A stretch of DNA of 64,000 nt, taken from assembly GCA_022839995.1 (NCBI GenBank), contig JALHIN010000002.1, positions 1 through 64,000 of the forward strand, written 5' to 3'. Every line of letters starts with the position of its first letter. The first letter of the stretch is position 1. This DNA is from 79-D21 sp022839995 (GTDB lineage: Bacteria; Synergistota; Synergistia; Synergistales; 79-D21). Of the stretch, positions 49,762 through 58,763 are shown piece after piece. Position numbers and translations under genes: made by a program. The notes below the pieces were generated by a model. It did not search any database, was not told where the DNA came from, and saw only the letters and a program-made list of their open reading frames with translations.

Positions 49762-51225
49762 TTGCCGATCGACAACCTGAAGGACAAGATCCGAACGCTT
49801 CCCAACCGCCCTGGGGTTTACCTGATGCACGACGGCCAGGGGCGCGTGATCTATATCGGAAAGGCAAAATGCCTGAAGAAGCGGGTTTCCTCCTACCTGC
49901 GGCACGGTCGCTTTTCCTCCCCGCGGCTGAAAAAGCTGACCGAGTCCGTTTGCGACCTTTCCTTCATCCGCACGGAATCCGAGGCGGAAGCCCTGATTGT
50001 CGAATCCAGGCTGATCAAGAGGTACCAACCCTTCTTCAACGTCGACCTCAAGATGGGGGAGAGATACCCCTGGATCAAGCTTACGAAGGAGCGCTTCCCT
50101 CGCATCGAGATCACCCGGGTTCGCGCTGATGACGGTGCGGCCTATTTCGGTCCCTTTACACGCGTGTTTGAATTACGCCAGCTCCTCCGGCTGATCGAGC
50201 GCCATTTCCCCCTGCGAACCTGCCGATCCGGGGAACCGGCTTCCCCGGTACCGGGGAGGCCCTGCGTGAGGCACGCCCTGCAGCGCTGCCTTGCCCCCTG
50301 CGTAGGCAACTGCACGGAAAGCCGGTACTCGGAGGTGGTCGCCGATCTGTCCCTTCTTCTGAGCGGGAAAGCGACCGACCTTGTCGAACGCCTCCGGGAC
50401 AGAATGGACCAGGCGGCAGAGGGACTTCACTTCGAAGAGGCCGCGAGGCTAAGGGACACGATTCGTGCGGTCTGGCGGTATACCCGCCAGAAACGGAACC
50501 GGGTCCTTCCGGAGGACCTGGACAAGGACACCTGGGAGGCTTTCCTCCGGTTGCAATCCCTTCTCCGCCTCGCTTCCGCCCCTTGGCGGATCGACTGTTT
50601 CGACATTTCCCACCTTTCCGGGAAGGAAACCTACGGGGTGGTCGTGGTGTTCGAGCAGGGAGTCCCGAACCCGTCCCTTTACCGTAAATTTACGATCCGG
50701 GAAGTGGAAGGGGTGGATGACTTCCGATCCATCCAGGAAACACTTCGAAGACGATACCGCCGATCCCTGCAGGGGAATGACCCCCTTCCCCAGCTGATCG
50801 TCATTGACGGGGGAGCCCAGCAGCTGCGTTTTGCCGCCGCAGCCCTGGAAGAACTCGGCCTTGCGGAAATCCCGGCAGTGGCGCTGGCAAAACAGGAGGA
50901 AGCGGTATACACTCTTTTTGACGAGGCCCCGCTCCTGCCGGAAAAAGAGGATCCGGCCCTTCAGCTTCTCCAGAGGTTGAGGGATGAAGCTCACCGGTTT
51001 GCGGTTTCCGCCCATAAAAAAGGCCGGGACAGGAAAAACCGGAGGTCCATCCTGGAGGAAGTCCCTGGGGTCGGGAAAAAGCGGGCGGCGGCATTGTTGG
51101 CAAAGTTCGGGGACCTAGGCAGGATCGCGGCAAAGACACCCGAGGATTTGGCTTGTGCCGTGCCGGGGATGGGAGTCACCGTGGCCCGAAGGATCATCGA
51201 CCACCTGGAGGAAGCAGAGAAATGA
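49762..51225 (+). CDS. uvrC: Excinuclease ABC subunit C, compact form
   Basis: Dual-incision nuclease of nucleotide excision repair. TTG 49762 with GGAGGG upstream gives 487 aa against about 600 in most UvrC. The GIY-YIG domain (PNRPGVYLMHD, VIYIGKA), a four-Cys cluster (154, 168, 176, 180) matching the E. coli Fe-S ligands, the UVR motif (about 205-245), the RNase H-like domain (CFDISHLSGKET, VIDGGAQQ, RDEAHRFA) and the HhH tail are all present. The segment between UVR and RNase H-like domains is only about 40 residues, so about 110 are missing internally. It overlaps ribD by 4 nt. Confidence 0.92.
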   Translation: MPIDNLKDKIRTLPNRPGVYLMHDGQGRVIYIGKAKCLKKRVSSYLRHGRFSSPRLKKLTESVCDLSFIRTESEAEALIVESRLIKRYQPFFNVDLKMGERYPWIKLTKERFPRIEITRVRADDGAAYFGPFTRVFELRQLLRLIERHFPLRTCRSGEPASPVPGRPCVRHALQRCLAPCVGNCTESRYSEVVADLSLLLSGKATDLVERLRDRMDQAAEGLHFEEAARLRDTIRAVWRYTRQKRNRVLPEDLDKDTWEAFLRLQSLLRLASAPWRIDCFDISHLSGKETYGVVVVFEQGVPNPSLYRKFTIREVEGVDDFRSIQETLRRRYRRSLQGNDPLPQLIVIDGGAQQLRFAAAALEELGLAEIPAVALAKQEEAVYTLFDEAPLLPEKEDPALQLLQRLRDEAHRFAVSAHKKGRDRKNRRSILEEVPGVGKKRAAALLAKFGDLGRIAAKTPEDLACAVPGMGVTVARRIIDHLEEAEK

Positions 51226-52334
51226 AAGAATCCGGCAGGGAAACCGACGAACGGTATATGCGGATGGCCATCAGCCTAGCCGAGCGGGGTACGGGTTGCG
51301 TCAGCCCCAACCCCCGGGTCGGCTGCGTTCTCGTGAAAGACCAGTCGATCGTGGGGTGGGGCTACCACCGGCGCTACGGAGGTTCCCACGCGGAAATGGA
51401 AGCACTTCGAATGGCAGGGAGCCTGGCGGCGGGTGCTACCGCTTATGTTAACCTGGAGCCCTGCTCGCATTTCGGGAAAACGCCTCCCTGCGCACCTCAG
51501 CTTGTGGAAGCGGGAATCGTCCGCGTGGTCGCCGGAATGCGGGATCCAAATCCGCAGGTCAACGGAATGGGCCTTTCCTGCCTCGAAAAGTCGGGAGTTC
51601 AGACCCAAGTCGGAGTTCTCGAGGAAGAGTGCAGGTGGCTCAATCGGGGATTCATCCGCAGGGTAACGTTGAACCGGCCCTGGGTGACCGTAAAAGCGGC
51701 GATGAGCCTCGATGGGGACATCGCCCTCCAGGGCGGTGAGAGCAAATGGATCAGCGGGCCCCTTTCCAGAAGCAAGGCCCACCTTCTCCGCTCGGAACAC
51801 GATGCCGTCCTGGTCGGGGTTGGGACCATCCTTGCGGACGATCCGGAGTTGACGGTAAGGCTCGTGGAAGGGCAGTCCCCCCTGAGGGTCGTCCTGGATA
51901 CCCAGTTGAGGACGCCCCCGAAAGCCAGGGTCGTGGGAGACGGGCGATGCCTCGTCCTGGGGTCGGAAACCGCTCCTTCGGAACGCGTTTCCGCCCTCGA
52001 ACAGGAAGGAGCCCGGGTCATCCTCCTGCCTCCTGACGAAAAAACGGGAAGACTCCCGGTTGATCGGGTCCTCGCCACCCTTGCCTCGGAGGGGGTATCG
52101 ATGCTCCTGGTCGAAGGGGGGAGTTCAGTGATCAGCGCCTTCATCCAAGCCCGCGCGGTCGACGAATACTCTCTTTTCCTCGCCCCGACCCTTTTGGGGA
52201 GAGGCATCCAGCTGGCCGGCGAGATTTTGCTGGGCAGCATGGAAGAAGCCGTTTCCCTTTCGCCTGCAACGATCAAGCAGGTCGAGGGAGACCTGTGGCT
52301 GGAGGTCAAACCCAAATGTTCACCGGCCTTATAG
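51222..52334 (+). CDS. ribD: Riboflavin biosynthesis deaminase/reductase RibD
   Basis: Bifunctional enzyme for steps two and three of riboflavin synthesis. The 370-aa protein has the deaminase zinc site HAEMEAL and PCSHFGKTPPC (N-terminal half) and a reductase domain from about 150 (VTVKAAMSLDGDIA, ILADDPELTVR, VEGGSSVISAF). ATG 51222 overlaps the uvrC stop. No FMN riboswitch precedes the rib genes. Confidence 0.95.
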   Translation: MKESGRETDERYMRMAISLAERGTGCVSPNPRVGCVLVKDQSIVGWGYHRRYGGSHAEMEALRMAGSLAAGATAYVNLEPCSHFGKTPPCAPQLVEAGIVRVVAGMRDPNPQVNGMGLSCLEKSGVQTQVGVLEEECRWLNRGFIRRVTLNRPWVTVKAAMSLDGDIALQGGESKWISGPLSRSKAHLLRSEHDAVLVGVGTILADDPELTVRLVEGQSPLRVVLDTQLRTPPKARVVGDGRCLVLGSETAPSERVSALEQEGARVILLPPDEKTGRLPVDRVLATLASEGVSMLLVEGGSSVISAFIQARAVDEYSLFLAPTLLGRGIQLAGEILLGSMEEAVSLSPATIKQVEGDLWLEVKPKCSPAL

Positions 52335-52984
52335 AGGAAGTGGGGGCGGTCCTCCGGATCTTCCCGGCAGGAGACGTCACGGAAATGGAAATCCGGGCCC
52401 CGGGCATTTCAGCCGGGCTTTGCAAGGGAGCCTCGGTAGCCGTCATGGGAGCTTGCCTGACGGTGACGGCCCTCGGAAGGGACTCCTTCACGGTCGAGAT
52501 GATGGAGGAGACGGTCCGCAAGACGAAACTGGGCAGGCTGAAAACGAATTCTCCGGTCAACCTCGAAAGGGCAATGAGGCTGGGGGGACGGCTTGACGGC
52601 CACCTTGTGACCGGTCATATTGACGGCATCTGTTTTCTCGCCGAAATGGGAGGGCAAGGAAAAACCCGGCTTGCAACCTTCACGGCTGAAAGGGAACTCA
52701 CCCGGATGATCGTCCCGAAAGGCTCCGTTGCCCTGGACGGAGTCAGCCTGACGGTGATCGATTCCGATCCCGTAAGGGGCCTCTTTTCGGTCGGCCTGAT
52801 CCCGGAAACCCTCCGGCGGACGACACTCGGCACCCTGGCCGTAAAAGACCCGGTCAATCTCGAAACCGACCTGATTGCGAAATACGTCAGGCGCTTTGTC
52901 TTGCCTGCGGAAAACGATTCCCGGGGCGGATCGACCAGGGGAGAAATCACTTGGGAAACGCTCCGGGAAAACGGGTGGATCTAG
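52316..52984 (+). CDS. ribE: Riboflavin synthase alpha chain
   Basis: Dismutates two lumazines to riboflavin. The 222-aa sequence begins MFTGLIEEVGAV, the family signature, and has two lumazine-binding repeats (about 1-95 and 98-195), each with a GxHLVTGHID or VALDGVSLTV element. It overlaps ribD by 19 nt, with GGAGG inside ribD. Confidence 0.94.
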   Translation: MFTGLIEEVGAVLRIFPAGDVTEMEIRAPGISAGLCKGASVAVMGACLTVTALGRDSFTVEMMEETVRKTKLGRLKTNSPVNLERAMRLGGRLDGHLVTGHIDGICFLAEMGGQGKTRLATFTAERELTRMIVPKGSVALDGVSLTVIDSDPVRGLFSVGLIPETLRRTTLGTLAVKDPVNLETDLIAKYVRRFVLPAENDSRGGSTRGEITWETLRENGWI

Positions 52985-53009
52985 TTTTCTCCTCAAGGAG
53001 GCTTAACGC

Positions 53010-54272
53010 GTGATCTGTAAACCACAAGGATCTCTGTTTCACCCCATCGAAGAAGCCCTGGAAGATATCCGAATGGGCAGGATGGTCATCGTCGTCGATG
53101 ACGAGGACCGGGAAAACGAGGGCGATCTCGTGATGGCGGCGGAGCTGGCCCGCCCCGAAGACATCAATTTCATGATCACCTACGCCCGAGGACTTTTGTG
53201 CGTTCCGATCACACTCGAACAGGCGCGTAGGCTGAAACTGGACCTCATGGTGAGGGAAAGCTCCGATCCTCACGGGACCGCTTTCACGGTCAGCGTGGAC
53301 GCCAGGGAGGGAACAACGACCGGAATCAGCGCCGCAGAAAGGGCCCACACGGCGCGAGTCCTCGCAAGCCCCGACTCCAGGCCCGAGGACCTGAGGCGTC
53401 CCGGCCACGTCTTCCCCCTTGCCGCCAAGAAGGGAGGCGTCCTGAAACGGGCCGGGCATACCGAAGCCGCGGTAGACATGGCAAGGTTGGCCGGCTTAAA
53501 CCCGGCCGGAGCGATCTGCGAGATCATGAACGAGGACGGGTCCATGGCCCGGCTGCCGCAATTGCTGGAATTCGCGGACCGTCACCATCTTCGGATCGTT
53601 TCGATCGAAGACCTTATCCGTTATCGCCACATGAGGGACAAGCTCGTCGAGAGGGTAGCCAGCGTCCGCCTCCCGACGCCTTTCGGAGAATTCGTAGCCC
53701 ATGCCTACCACTTCGTCCTCGACGAAAACCAGGACTTGCTGCACATCGCCCTCGTCAGGGGCGATGTCGCGGGGCAGGAGAACGTCTTGGTCCGCGTCCA
53801 CTCGGAATGCTTCACCGGGGATGTCCTTGGCTCCCTTCGATGCGACTGCGGGCCACAGCTCCACAAGGCCATGGAAATCGTCCAGCAGGAAGGACGGGGA
53901 GTGGTCCTCTACATGCGGCAGGAAGGACGGGGCATCGGCCTTTTCCACAAGCTGAAAGCCTATGAACTCCAGGAAAAGGGGCTGGACACCGTGGAAGCGA
54001 ACGTAGCCCTCGGGTACGATCCAGACCTGAGGGATTATGGCGTGGGAGCCCAGATCCTGGCAGACCTCGGCCTGAAAAGCATCCGGATCCTGACGAACAA
54101 CCCGAGAAAAATCGTCGGGCTCCAGGGTTACGGCCTGAAGATCACGGAAAGAGTACCCCTGGAGGTCGGTGCGAATCCTTTCAATGCCGTTTACCTCCAG
54201 GCAAAGCAGGAAAAGATGGGACACCTCCTGCATCTTGACGAACCCCCGGCCGAGGAAACCGAGGGAGACTAA
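53010..54272 (+). CDS. ribBA: DHBP synthase / GTP cyclohydrolase II
   Basis: Bifunctional entry enzyme feeding both branches of riboflavin synthesis. The 420-aa protein has the RibB domain (DDEDRENEGDLVMAAE, RRPGHVFPL, GHTEAAVDMARLAG; about 10-210) and the RibA domain (VHSECFTGDVLGSLRCDCG with zinc Cys residues, YMRQEGRGIG; about 215-405). The GTG start has AAGGAGG upstream. Confidence 0.95.
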   Translation: MICKPQGSLFHPIEEALEDIRMGRMVIVVDDEDRENEGDLVMAAELARPEDINFMITYARGLLCVPITLEQARRLKLDLMVRESSDPHGTAFTVSVDAREGTTTGISAAERAHTARVLASPDSRPEDLRRPGHVFPLAAKKGGVLKRAGHTEAAVDMARLAGLNPAGAICEIMNEDGSMARLPQLLEFADRHHLRIVSIEDLIRYRHMRDKLVERVASVRLPTPFGEFVAHAYHFVLDENQDLLHIALVRGDVAGQENVLVRVHSECFTGDVLGSLRCDCGPQLHKAMEIVQQEGRGVVLYMRQEGRGIGLFHKLKAYELQEKGLDTVEANVALGYDPDLRDYGVGAQILADLGLKSIRILTNNPRKIVGLQGYGLKITERVPLEVGANPFNAVYLQAKQEKMGHLLHLDEPPAEETEGD

Positions 54273-54306
54273 AAAGCCGCATTCAGAAGAGGGGAGAGAT
54301 CAGACA

Positions 54307-54786
54307 ATGCAGACATTCCAGGGAAAATTGATCGGTTCGGGGCTTCGCTTCGCGATCGTCATCTCGCGTTTCAACGAGCTGATCTCCGGCAGGTTACTTG
54401 AGGGCGCCAAGGATGCACTCGTCCGCCATGGGGTCAAAACGCAGGATATCGACGTGTTCTGGGTTCCGGGAGCCTGGGAAACGCCGCTTGCCGTAAAGGA
54501 AATCGCGCTTGGAGGGCGTTACGATGCCATCGTGGCCCTCGGTGCGGTGATCCGGGGGGATACGCCTCATTTCGATTATGTGGCAGGCGAGGTTTCAAAG
54601 GGACTTGCCCTGGTTTCCCTCGAGCAGAGGGTTCCGGTCGCTTTCGGAGTCCTGACGACGGACAACCTCGAGCAGGCTCTCATGAGGGCAGGGAGCAAGG
54701 CTGGAAACAAGGGGAGCGAGGCGGCTCTCGCCGCCCTGGAAATGGCGGACCTTCTCAGGGAAGTCCGGCGTGGAACGGAGGCCTGA
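54307..54786 (+). CDS. ribH: 6,7-dimethyl-8-ribityllumazine synthase
   Basis: Forms the lumazine that RibE uses. The 159-aa protein has SRFNELISGRLLEGA, VPGAWETPLA, GAVIRGDTPHFDYV with the catalytic His, and GVLTTDNLEQALMRAG. The GNKGSEAA segment is usual. It completes the ribD-ribE-ribBA-ribH set. Confidence 0.95.
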   Translation: MQTFQGKLIGSGLRFAIVISRFNELISGRLLEGAKDALVRHGVKTQDIDVFWVPGAWETPLAVKEIALGGRYDAIVALGAVIRGDTPHFDYVAGEVSKGLALVSLEQRVPVAFGVLTTDNLEQALMRAGSKAGNKGSEAALAALEMADLLREVRRGTEA

Positions 54787-54788
54787 TC

Positions 54789-56060
54789 ATGCTAGACCCC
54801 AAGTTGATCCGCGAAAACCCCGAATCGATCCGCCAGATGCTTGCGAACCGCGGTTCCTCGTGGCCGGTCGAGGAAGCCCTGGCCCTGGATGCCCGGAGGA
54901 GAGAACTGCTCGCCGAGGCGGAATCCCTCAAGGCCATGAGAAACGAGGGCTCCAGGAAAATCGCCACCCTAAAGAAAGACGACCCGGAAAAAGCCGGCCT
55001 GATGGAGACCTTGAAGGAGGCAGGCGTCCGCGTGAAGGCTCTCGACACAGAGCTCGCGAAAGTCGAAGAAAGGTTCGAGGAACTCCTTCTCCAGCTTCCC
55101 AACATGCCCCATCCTTCGGTTCCGGTCGGTGTCGATGAAAACGACAACCCCGAAATCCGGCGATGGGGAACGCCTCCCTCTTTTTCCTTTCCCCCCAGGC
55201 CGCACTGGGAAATCGGCGAGGCCCTCGGGATCATGGATTTCGACCGGGGGGCAAAGCTTGCCCAGGCCCGCTTCACGGTGCTCAAGAAAGCCGGGGCCCT
55301 TTTGGAAAGGGCCCTGGTCAACTTCATGCTCGACCTCCATACGAGGGAACACGGATACGAAGAAGTGGCACCGCCATTCATGGTCAATTCCGCGACGATG
55401 CGTGGTACCGGTCAGCTGCCCAAGTTCGCCGAGGAACTGTACCGCTGCGAGGGTGACGATCTCTGGATGATCCCCACCGCCGAGGTTCCCCTGACGAACC
55501 TTCGGGCAGGAGAGATCCTGAAGGAGGATGACCTTCCGATCTACCTGACGGCGTACACCCCCTGCTTCAGGCGGGAGGCCGGCAGCTACGGGCGTGACGT
55601 TCGGGGAATGCTCCGACAGCACCAGTTCGACAAAGTCGAAATGGTCAAGATCGTCCATCCGGATTCGAGTTACGAAGAGCTTGAGAAGCTGACGAACAAC
55701 GCGGAAAGGGTCCTCCAGATCTTGGGCCTGCCCTATCGGGTCATCTGCCTTTGCACCGGTGACATGGGATTTTCCGCCAGCAAGACCTACGACATCGAAG
55801 TCTGGCTCCCCTCGCAGGGGAAATACAGGGAAATCAGTTCCTGCAGCAATTGCGAGGATTTCCAGGCCCGCCGGATGAACACGCGCTTCCGGTCGAGGGA
55901 CACGGGGAAAATCCGTTTTGTCCACACCCTGAACGGCTCGGGGATCGCCATCGGCCGATGCCTGATCGCGGTGCTGGAAAACTACCAGAGGGAGGACGGC
56001 TCGGTCAAGATTCCCGAACCGCTTGTCCCCTACATGGGGGGACTGGAAGAGATCGTCTGA
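54789..56060 (+). CDS. serS: Serine--tRNA ligase
   Basis: Class II synthetase of 423 aa that also charges tRNA-Sec with serine, the first step of selenocysteine formation. An N-terminal antiparallel coiled coil (about 27-100) is followed by TAEVPLTNL, motif 2 FRREAGSYGRDVRGMLRQHQF, the SSCSNCEDFQARR segment and motif 3 NGSGIAIGRCLIAVLE. It starts 2 nt after ribH. Confidence 0.95.
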   Translation: MLDPKLIRENPESIRQMLANRGSSWPVEEALALDARRRELLAEAESLKAMRNEGSRKIATLKKDDPEKAGLMETLKEAGVRVKALDTELAKVEERFEELLLQLPNMPHPSVPVGVDENDNPEIRRWGTPPSFSFPPRPHWEIGEALGIMDFDRGAKLAQARFTVLKKAGALLERALVNFMLDLHTREHGYEEVAPPFMVNSATMRGTGQLPKFAEELYRCEGDDLWMIPTAEVPLTNLRAGEILKEDDLPIYLTAYTPCFRREAGSYGRDVRGMLRQHQFDKVEMVKIVHPDSSYEELEKLTNNAERVLQILGLPYRVICLCTGDMGFSASKTYDIEVWLPSQGKYREISSCSNCEDFQARRMNTRFRSRDTGKIRFVHTLNGSGIAIGRCLIAVLENYQREDGSVKIPEPLVPYMGGLEEIV

Positions 56061-56201
56061 TTGAGAATTAGACGGACTCTTTCGGTTTCGTGCGGATTTC
56101 GTGTTTCGCCTTCGCCCGGCCGACTGCCGTTTATGGTAAAATGTCGCTGAGAACGGCCCTTGGGGGCCTGTTTGGTTGTGCCTTCAAAAGGGAGGAACCC
56201 C

Positions 56202-57944
56202 ATGTCTCCGGTCTTGGTGCAATGGAACACGCTCGCTCAGATCGGCCTAATCGGGCTTGTTGCACTTGCGTCCCAGCGCCTGCTGAGACGCTTCCTCGAG
56301 CGGGACCAGTACGACTACATGAAGGACATCCTTTTTGTGGCCTGCTGGCTCGTTTTCGGCCTCCTGTCGGAGAGCTCCACCATCGGGCTTATCGTTTCCG
56401 CGGGCACTGCGGCCTGCCTGATCGGAATCTGCCAAAGGATCTTCCGGAGCCGTGACCTGAGATGGGCCTTCCTGGTCCTGGGGGCCTTCATCGCCCTTTT
56501 CGGCCCCAGGATCTTCTTTGTCGGGCTGCCCGAAGGGCGCTACCTTTACCTCTCTCCGCTTGTTTCCGTAATTGTCACCTCTCTCTGGATGGGGCTCTTC
56601 CCCCTGCTTCTCCAGGAGCTCGACCAGGTTCCCGGGCTGGCGGGGTTCCTGCTTGCAACCTGCTGGAGCCTCATCCTTCTCGTCAGCTTCCCGGCGACGC
56701 ACTCCTTCTCGGAATCCTTCTACATCGGAGTGGCGGCGCTCCTTTTCCTGGCGGTCTTCTGGAGCCGCCACGGGCAAGTTTACCGCAGGCTGGGAGAACC
56801 GTTGGCCGCAATGTGGGGAATGCTGGCCGCCAGCGCCTCGACGATCGGCGTCAGCAAGGGAGTCGCCTTCACCACTCTGATGATCCTCCCCATCGGCCTG
56901 TTCGCGCTGCCGATCATGGAATTTTCCCTTCGTATCGTCAGCCGGGCCGTGGCGACCAACCCCCAGTCCGAGGTTTCCCTCTACCGGAAGCTCTTGGACA
57001 GGGGGCTGGACCACCCGACCGCGGTTCGCCTGGTCGCAGGCATCTGTTCCTCCCTGGCTCTTTCCATTGCCCTCCTGCAGGTGGACCTGTACGTGCCGGC
57101 CGCCGCAACTGCAACCGGTGCGTTCGTCCTTTTCGTCCTGCCCGCCCTTCGAAAACTCTTGGCCCCGGCGAACCGGGAAAGCGAGCGAAACCCTTCCCTC
57201 TGGGGAATCCGGATCGACAACGTTTCCCTGAACTTCGCCGTTTCAAAGGTCAAATCCTGGATCGCCTACGGTAACCGAGGCTACGTGATCATTACGCCCG
57301 ACGCGCTCGCGACGCTGAGGACCCGCTACGACAGGCGCTACCGGGAGGTTGCCAGGGAAGCCGACCTTGTCCTGCCCGACGGCATGGGGTTAATCCAGGC
57401 GCTCAAGTTTCTCGGTTCCCCTGTTCAGCAAAGGATTCCGGGGGTCGAGTTCGTCGAGCAGCTGTGCCGCCTTTCCGCCTCCGAAAGGTGGCCTGTCTAT
57501 TTCCTCGGGGCAAAAGAGGGGATCGCAAAAGCCGCAGCGGAAAAGCTCGCTGAAAAATATCCCGGGATGGTCGTGGCCGGGACCCACCACGGCTATTTTC
57601 GAAAAGAGGAGGAGGAAGCTCTCTGCCGCGAAATCCGGGAAGCCGGTACCCGCATCCTCCTCGTGGGGCTTGGAGTCCCCCAGCAGGAATTGTTCATCCG
57701 AAGGAACCTTTCTTCCCTGGGGCATGTCGTCGCGATGGGCGTCGGGGGAAGCTTCGACGTCCTTTCCGGAAGACTTCGAAGGGCCCCGGTGTTCATGCAG
57801 AAGCTGGGCCTGGAATGGCTCTTCAGGCTTTGCCAGGAACCGAGGGCCCGCTTCCGGAAAGACCTTGGCCTGTTCCTGTTTGCCGTTCTCGTGCTGATGA
57901 AGCGGTGCGGTCTTGACCGCTGGAAGGACGCCGAAGAAGCATGA
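56202..57944 (+). CDS. Membrane WecA-like (degenerate) domain fused to TagA/WecG glycosyltransferase
   Basis: A 580-aa fusion. Residues 1 to about 325 form roughly ten transmembrane helices whose layout follows the WecA/TagO phosphosugar-transferase family, but the catalytic positions differ: Gln78-Arg79 in LIGICQRIF replaces the DD pair, QELDQVPG (138-145) replaces the NxxDGxDG loop, and SLYRKLL (259-265) replaces HLHHRLL, while the following DRGLDHPTAV is retained. Residues from about 332 are a GT26 domain (IDNVSLNFAVSKV, ADLVLPDGMGL with the catalytic Asp, VGLGVPQQE). Likely a membrane-anchored glycosyltransferase for surface glycans. ATG 56202 has AGGGAGGA upstream. Confidence 0.8.
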   Translation: MSPVLVQWNTLAQIGLIGLVALASQRLLRRFLERDQYDYMKDILFVACWLVFGLLSESSTIGLIVSAGTAACLIGICQRIFRSRDLRWAFLVLGAFIALFGPRIFFVGLPEGRYLYLSPLVSVIVTSLWMGLFPLLLQELDQVPGLAGFLLATCWSLILLVSFPATHSFSESFYIGVAALLFLAVFWSRHGQVYRRLGEPLAAMWGMLAASASTIGVSKGVAFTTLMILPIGLFALPIMEFSLRIVSRAVATNPQSEVSLYRKLLDRGLDHPTAVRLVAGICSSLALSIALLQVDLYVPAAATATGAFVLFVLPALRKLLAPANRESERNPSLWGIRIDNVSLNFAVSKVKSWIAYGNRGYVIITPDALATLRTRYDRRYREVAREADLVLPDGMGLIQALKFLGSPVQQRIPGVEFVEQLCRLSASERWPVYFLGAKEGIAKAAAEKLAEKYPGMVVAGTHHGYFRKEEEEALCREIREAGTRILLVGLGVPQQELFIRRNLSSLGHVVAMGVGGSFDVLSGRLRRAPVFMQKLGLEWLFRLCQEPRARFRKDLGLFLFAVLVLMKRCGLDRWKDAEEA

Positions 57945-58408
57945 AGACCGAAGCTCGGGAAATCATGCACAAAGACCTGACTGCCGTCACGGAAAACGAT
58001 CGGGTCGAAGACGCCCTTCATGCCCTTTACAACCAAAGGCTGTCGGGCCTACCGGTCGTGAAGGAGGACTGGGTTCTCGTCGGCTTTCTTTCCGAAACCG
58101 ATATCCTGAAAGCAGCCTTCCCGACCTACTTGGAATTTTTGGCTCAGAGCTCTTTCCTGGGCGATTCTGAAGGAGGGCTCGTCGAGCGTCTCGCTACAGT
58201 GGCAAACCGACTCGTTGGCGAACTGATGAATCCTCATCCCTATTTCGTCGAACCTACGGCAAGCCTGGTCACCGTAGCGGACATGATGATCCGGAAACGC
58301 ATCAAGAGGTTGCCGGTAGTGGAAAACGGTCGTCTGGTGGGCATTATCGACCGGGGTGCTTTTTTTGAGCACATGATGGAGAAGAGGGGACATGATCGGA
58401 AAAGCTGA
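57941..58408 (+). CDS. Tandem CBS-domain protein
   Basis: A 155-aa protein composed of two CBS motifs (about 1-60: AREIMHKDLTAVTENDRVEDAL, GLPVVKEDWVLVGFLSETDIL; and about 88-148: MNPHPYFVEPTASLVTVADMM, KRLPVVENGRLVGIIDRG). Such pairs bind adenine nucleotides. It overlaps the glycosyltransferase fusion by 4 nt and the V-ATPase H-like gene by 17 nt, which suggests it may sense energy charge for the ATPase operon. That role is an inference. Confidence 0.85.
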   Translation: MKTEAREIMHKDLTAVTENDRVEDALHALYNQRLSGLPVVKEDWVLVGFLSETDILKAAFPTYLEFLAQSSFLGDSEGGLVERLATVANRLVGELMNPHPYFVEPTASLVTVADMMIRKRIKRLPVVENGRLVGIIDRGAFFEHMMEKRGHDRKS

Positions 58409-58763
58409 ACAAAGGGAAACCCCCGAAGGGAAATGGCTTGCGGAAGCAGAAATCGAGGCCTGCAGGCAGGAGCTGGAGGCCTCTTTTTTGCGGGAGAAGG
58501 AGATCTTTGAGTTCAAACGCGCAGAAATCCTGGAACGTTTGGACCAGATGGAAAAGAACACGCTATCGGAAGTCGATGCGGAAAGATGCACGTTCGAAAA
58601 CCGCAGGAACGACATCCTTTCCTCCCTTCGGGCCGAACTTGAGAAACGGTACGAAACGTTCCTTTCGCAGCTCCGCGCAGAGGAACTGGTCGCGGAACTT
58701 GCGCAGGAATGCGTGGATAGCCTTTTGACCTGCCATGCCCAAGTACGGGAGGGAATCGCTTGA
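58392..58763 (+). CDS. V-ATPase stalk subunit, H/G-like
   Basis: A 123-aa, almost entirely helical and charged protein (heptad-like AEIEACRQELEASFLREKEIFEFKRAEIL). Position just before subunit I and the coiled-coil content match the peripheral-stalk H (AhaH/NtpF-type) subunit that pairs with subunit E. Direct sequence motifs for this subunit are weak, so the call rests on context. It overlaps subunit I by 4 nt. Confidence 0.65.
   Translation: MIGKAEQRETPEGKWLAEAEIEACRQELEASFLREKEIFEFKRAEILERLDQMEKNTLSEVDAERCTFENRRNDILSSLRAELEKRYETFLSQLRAEELVAELAQECVDSLLTCHAQVREGIA

Noticed and set aside
51180..51260. Possible FMN riboswitch before the riboflavin genes.
   Set aside because: ribD starts within the uvrC stop and there is no leader of sufficient length.
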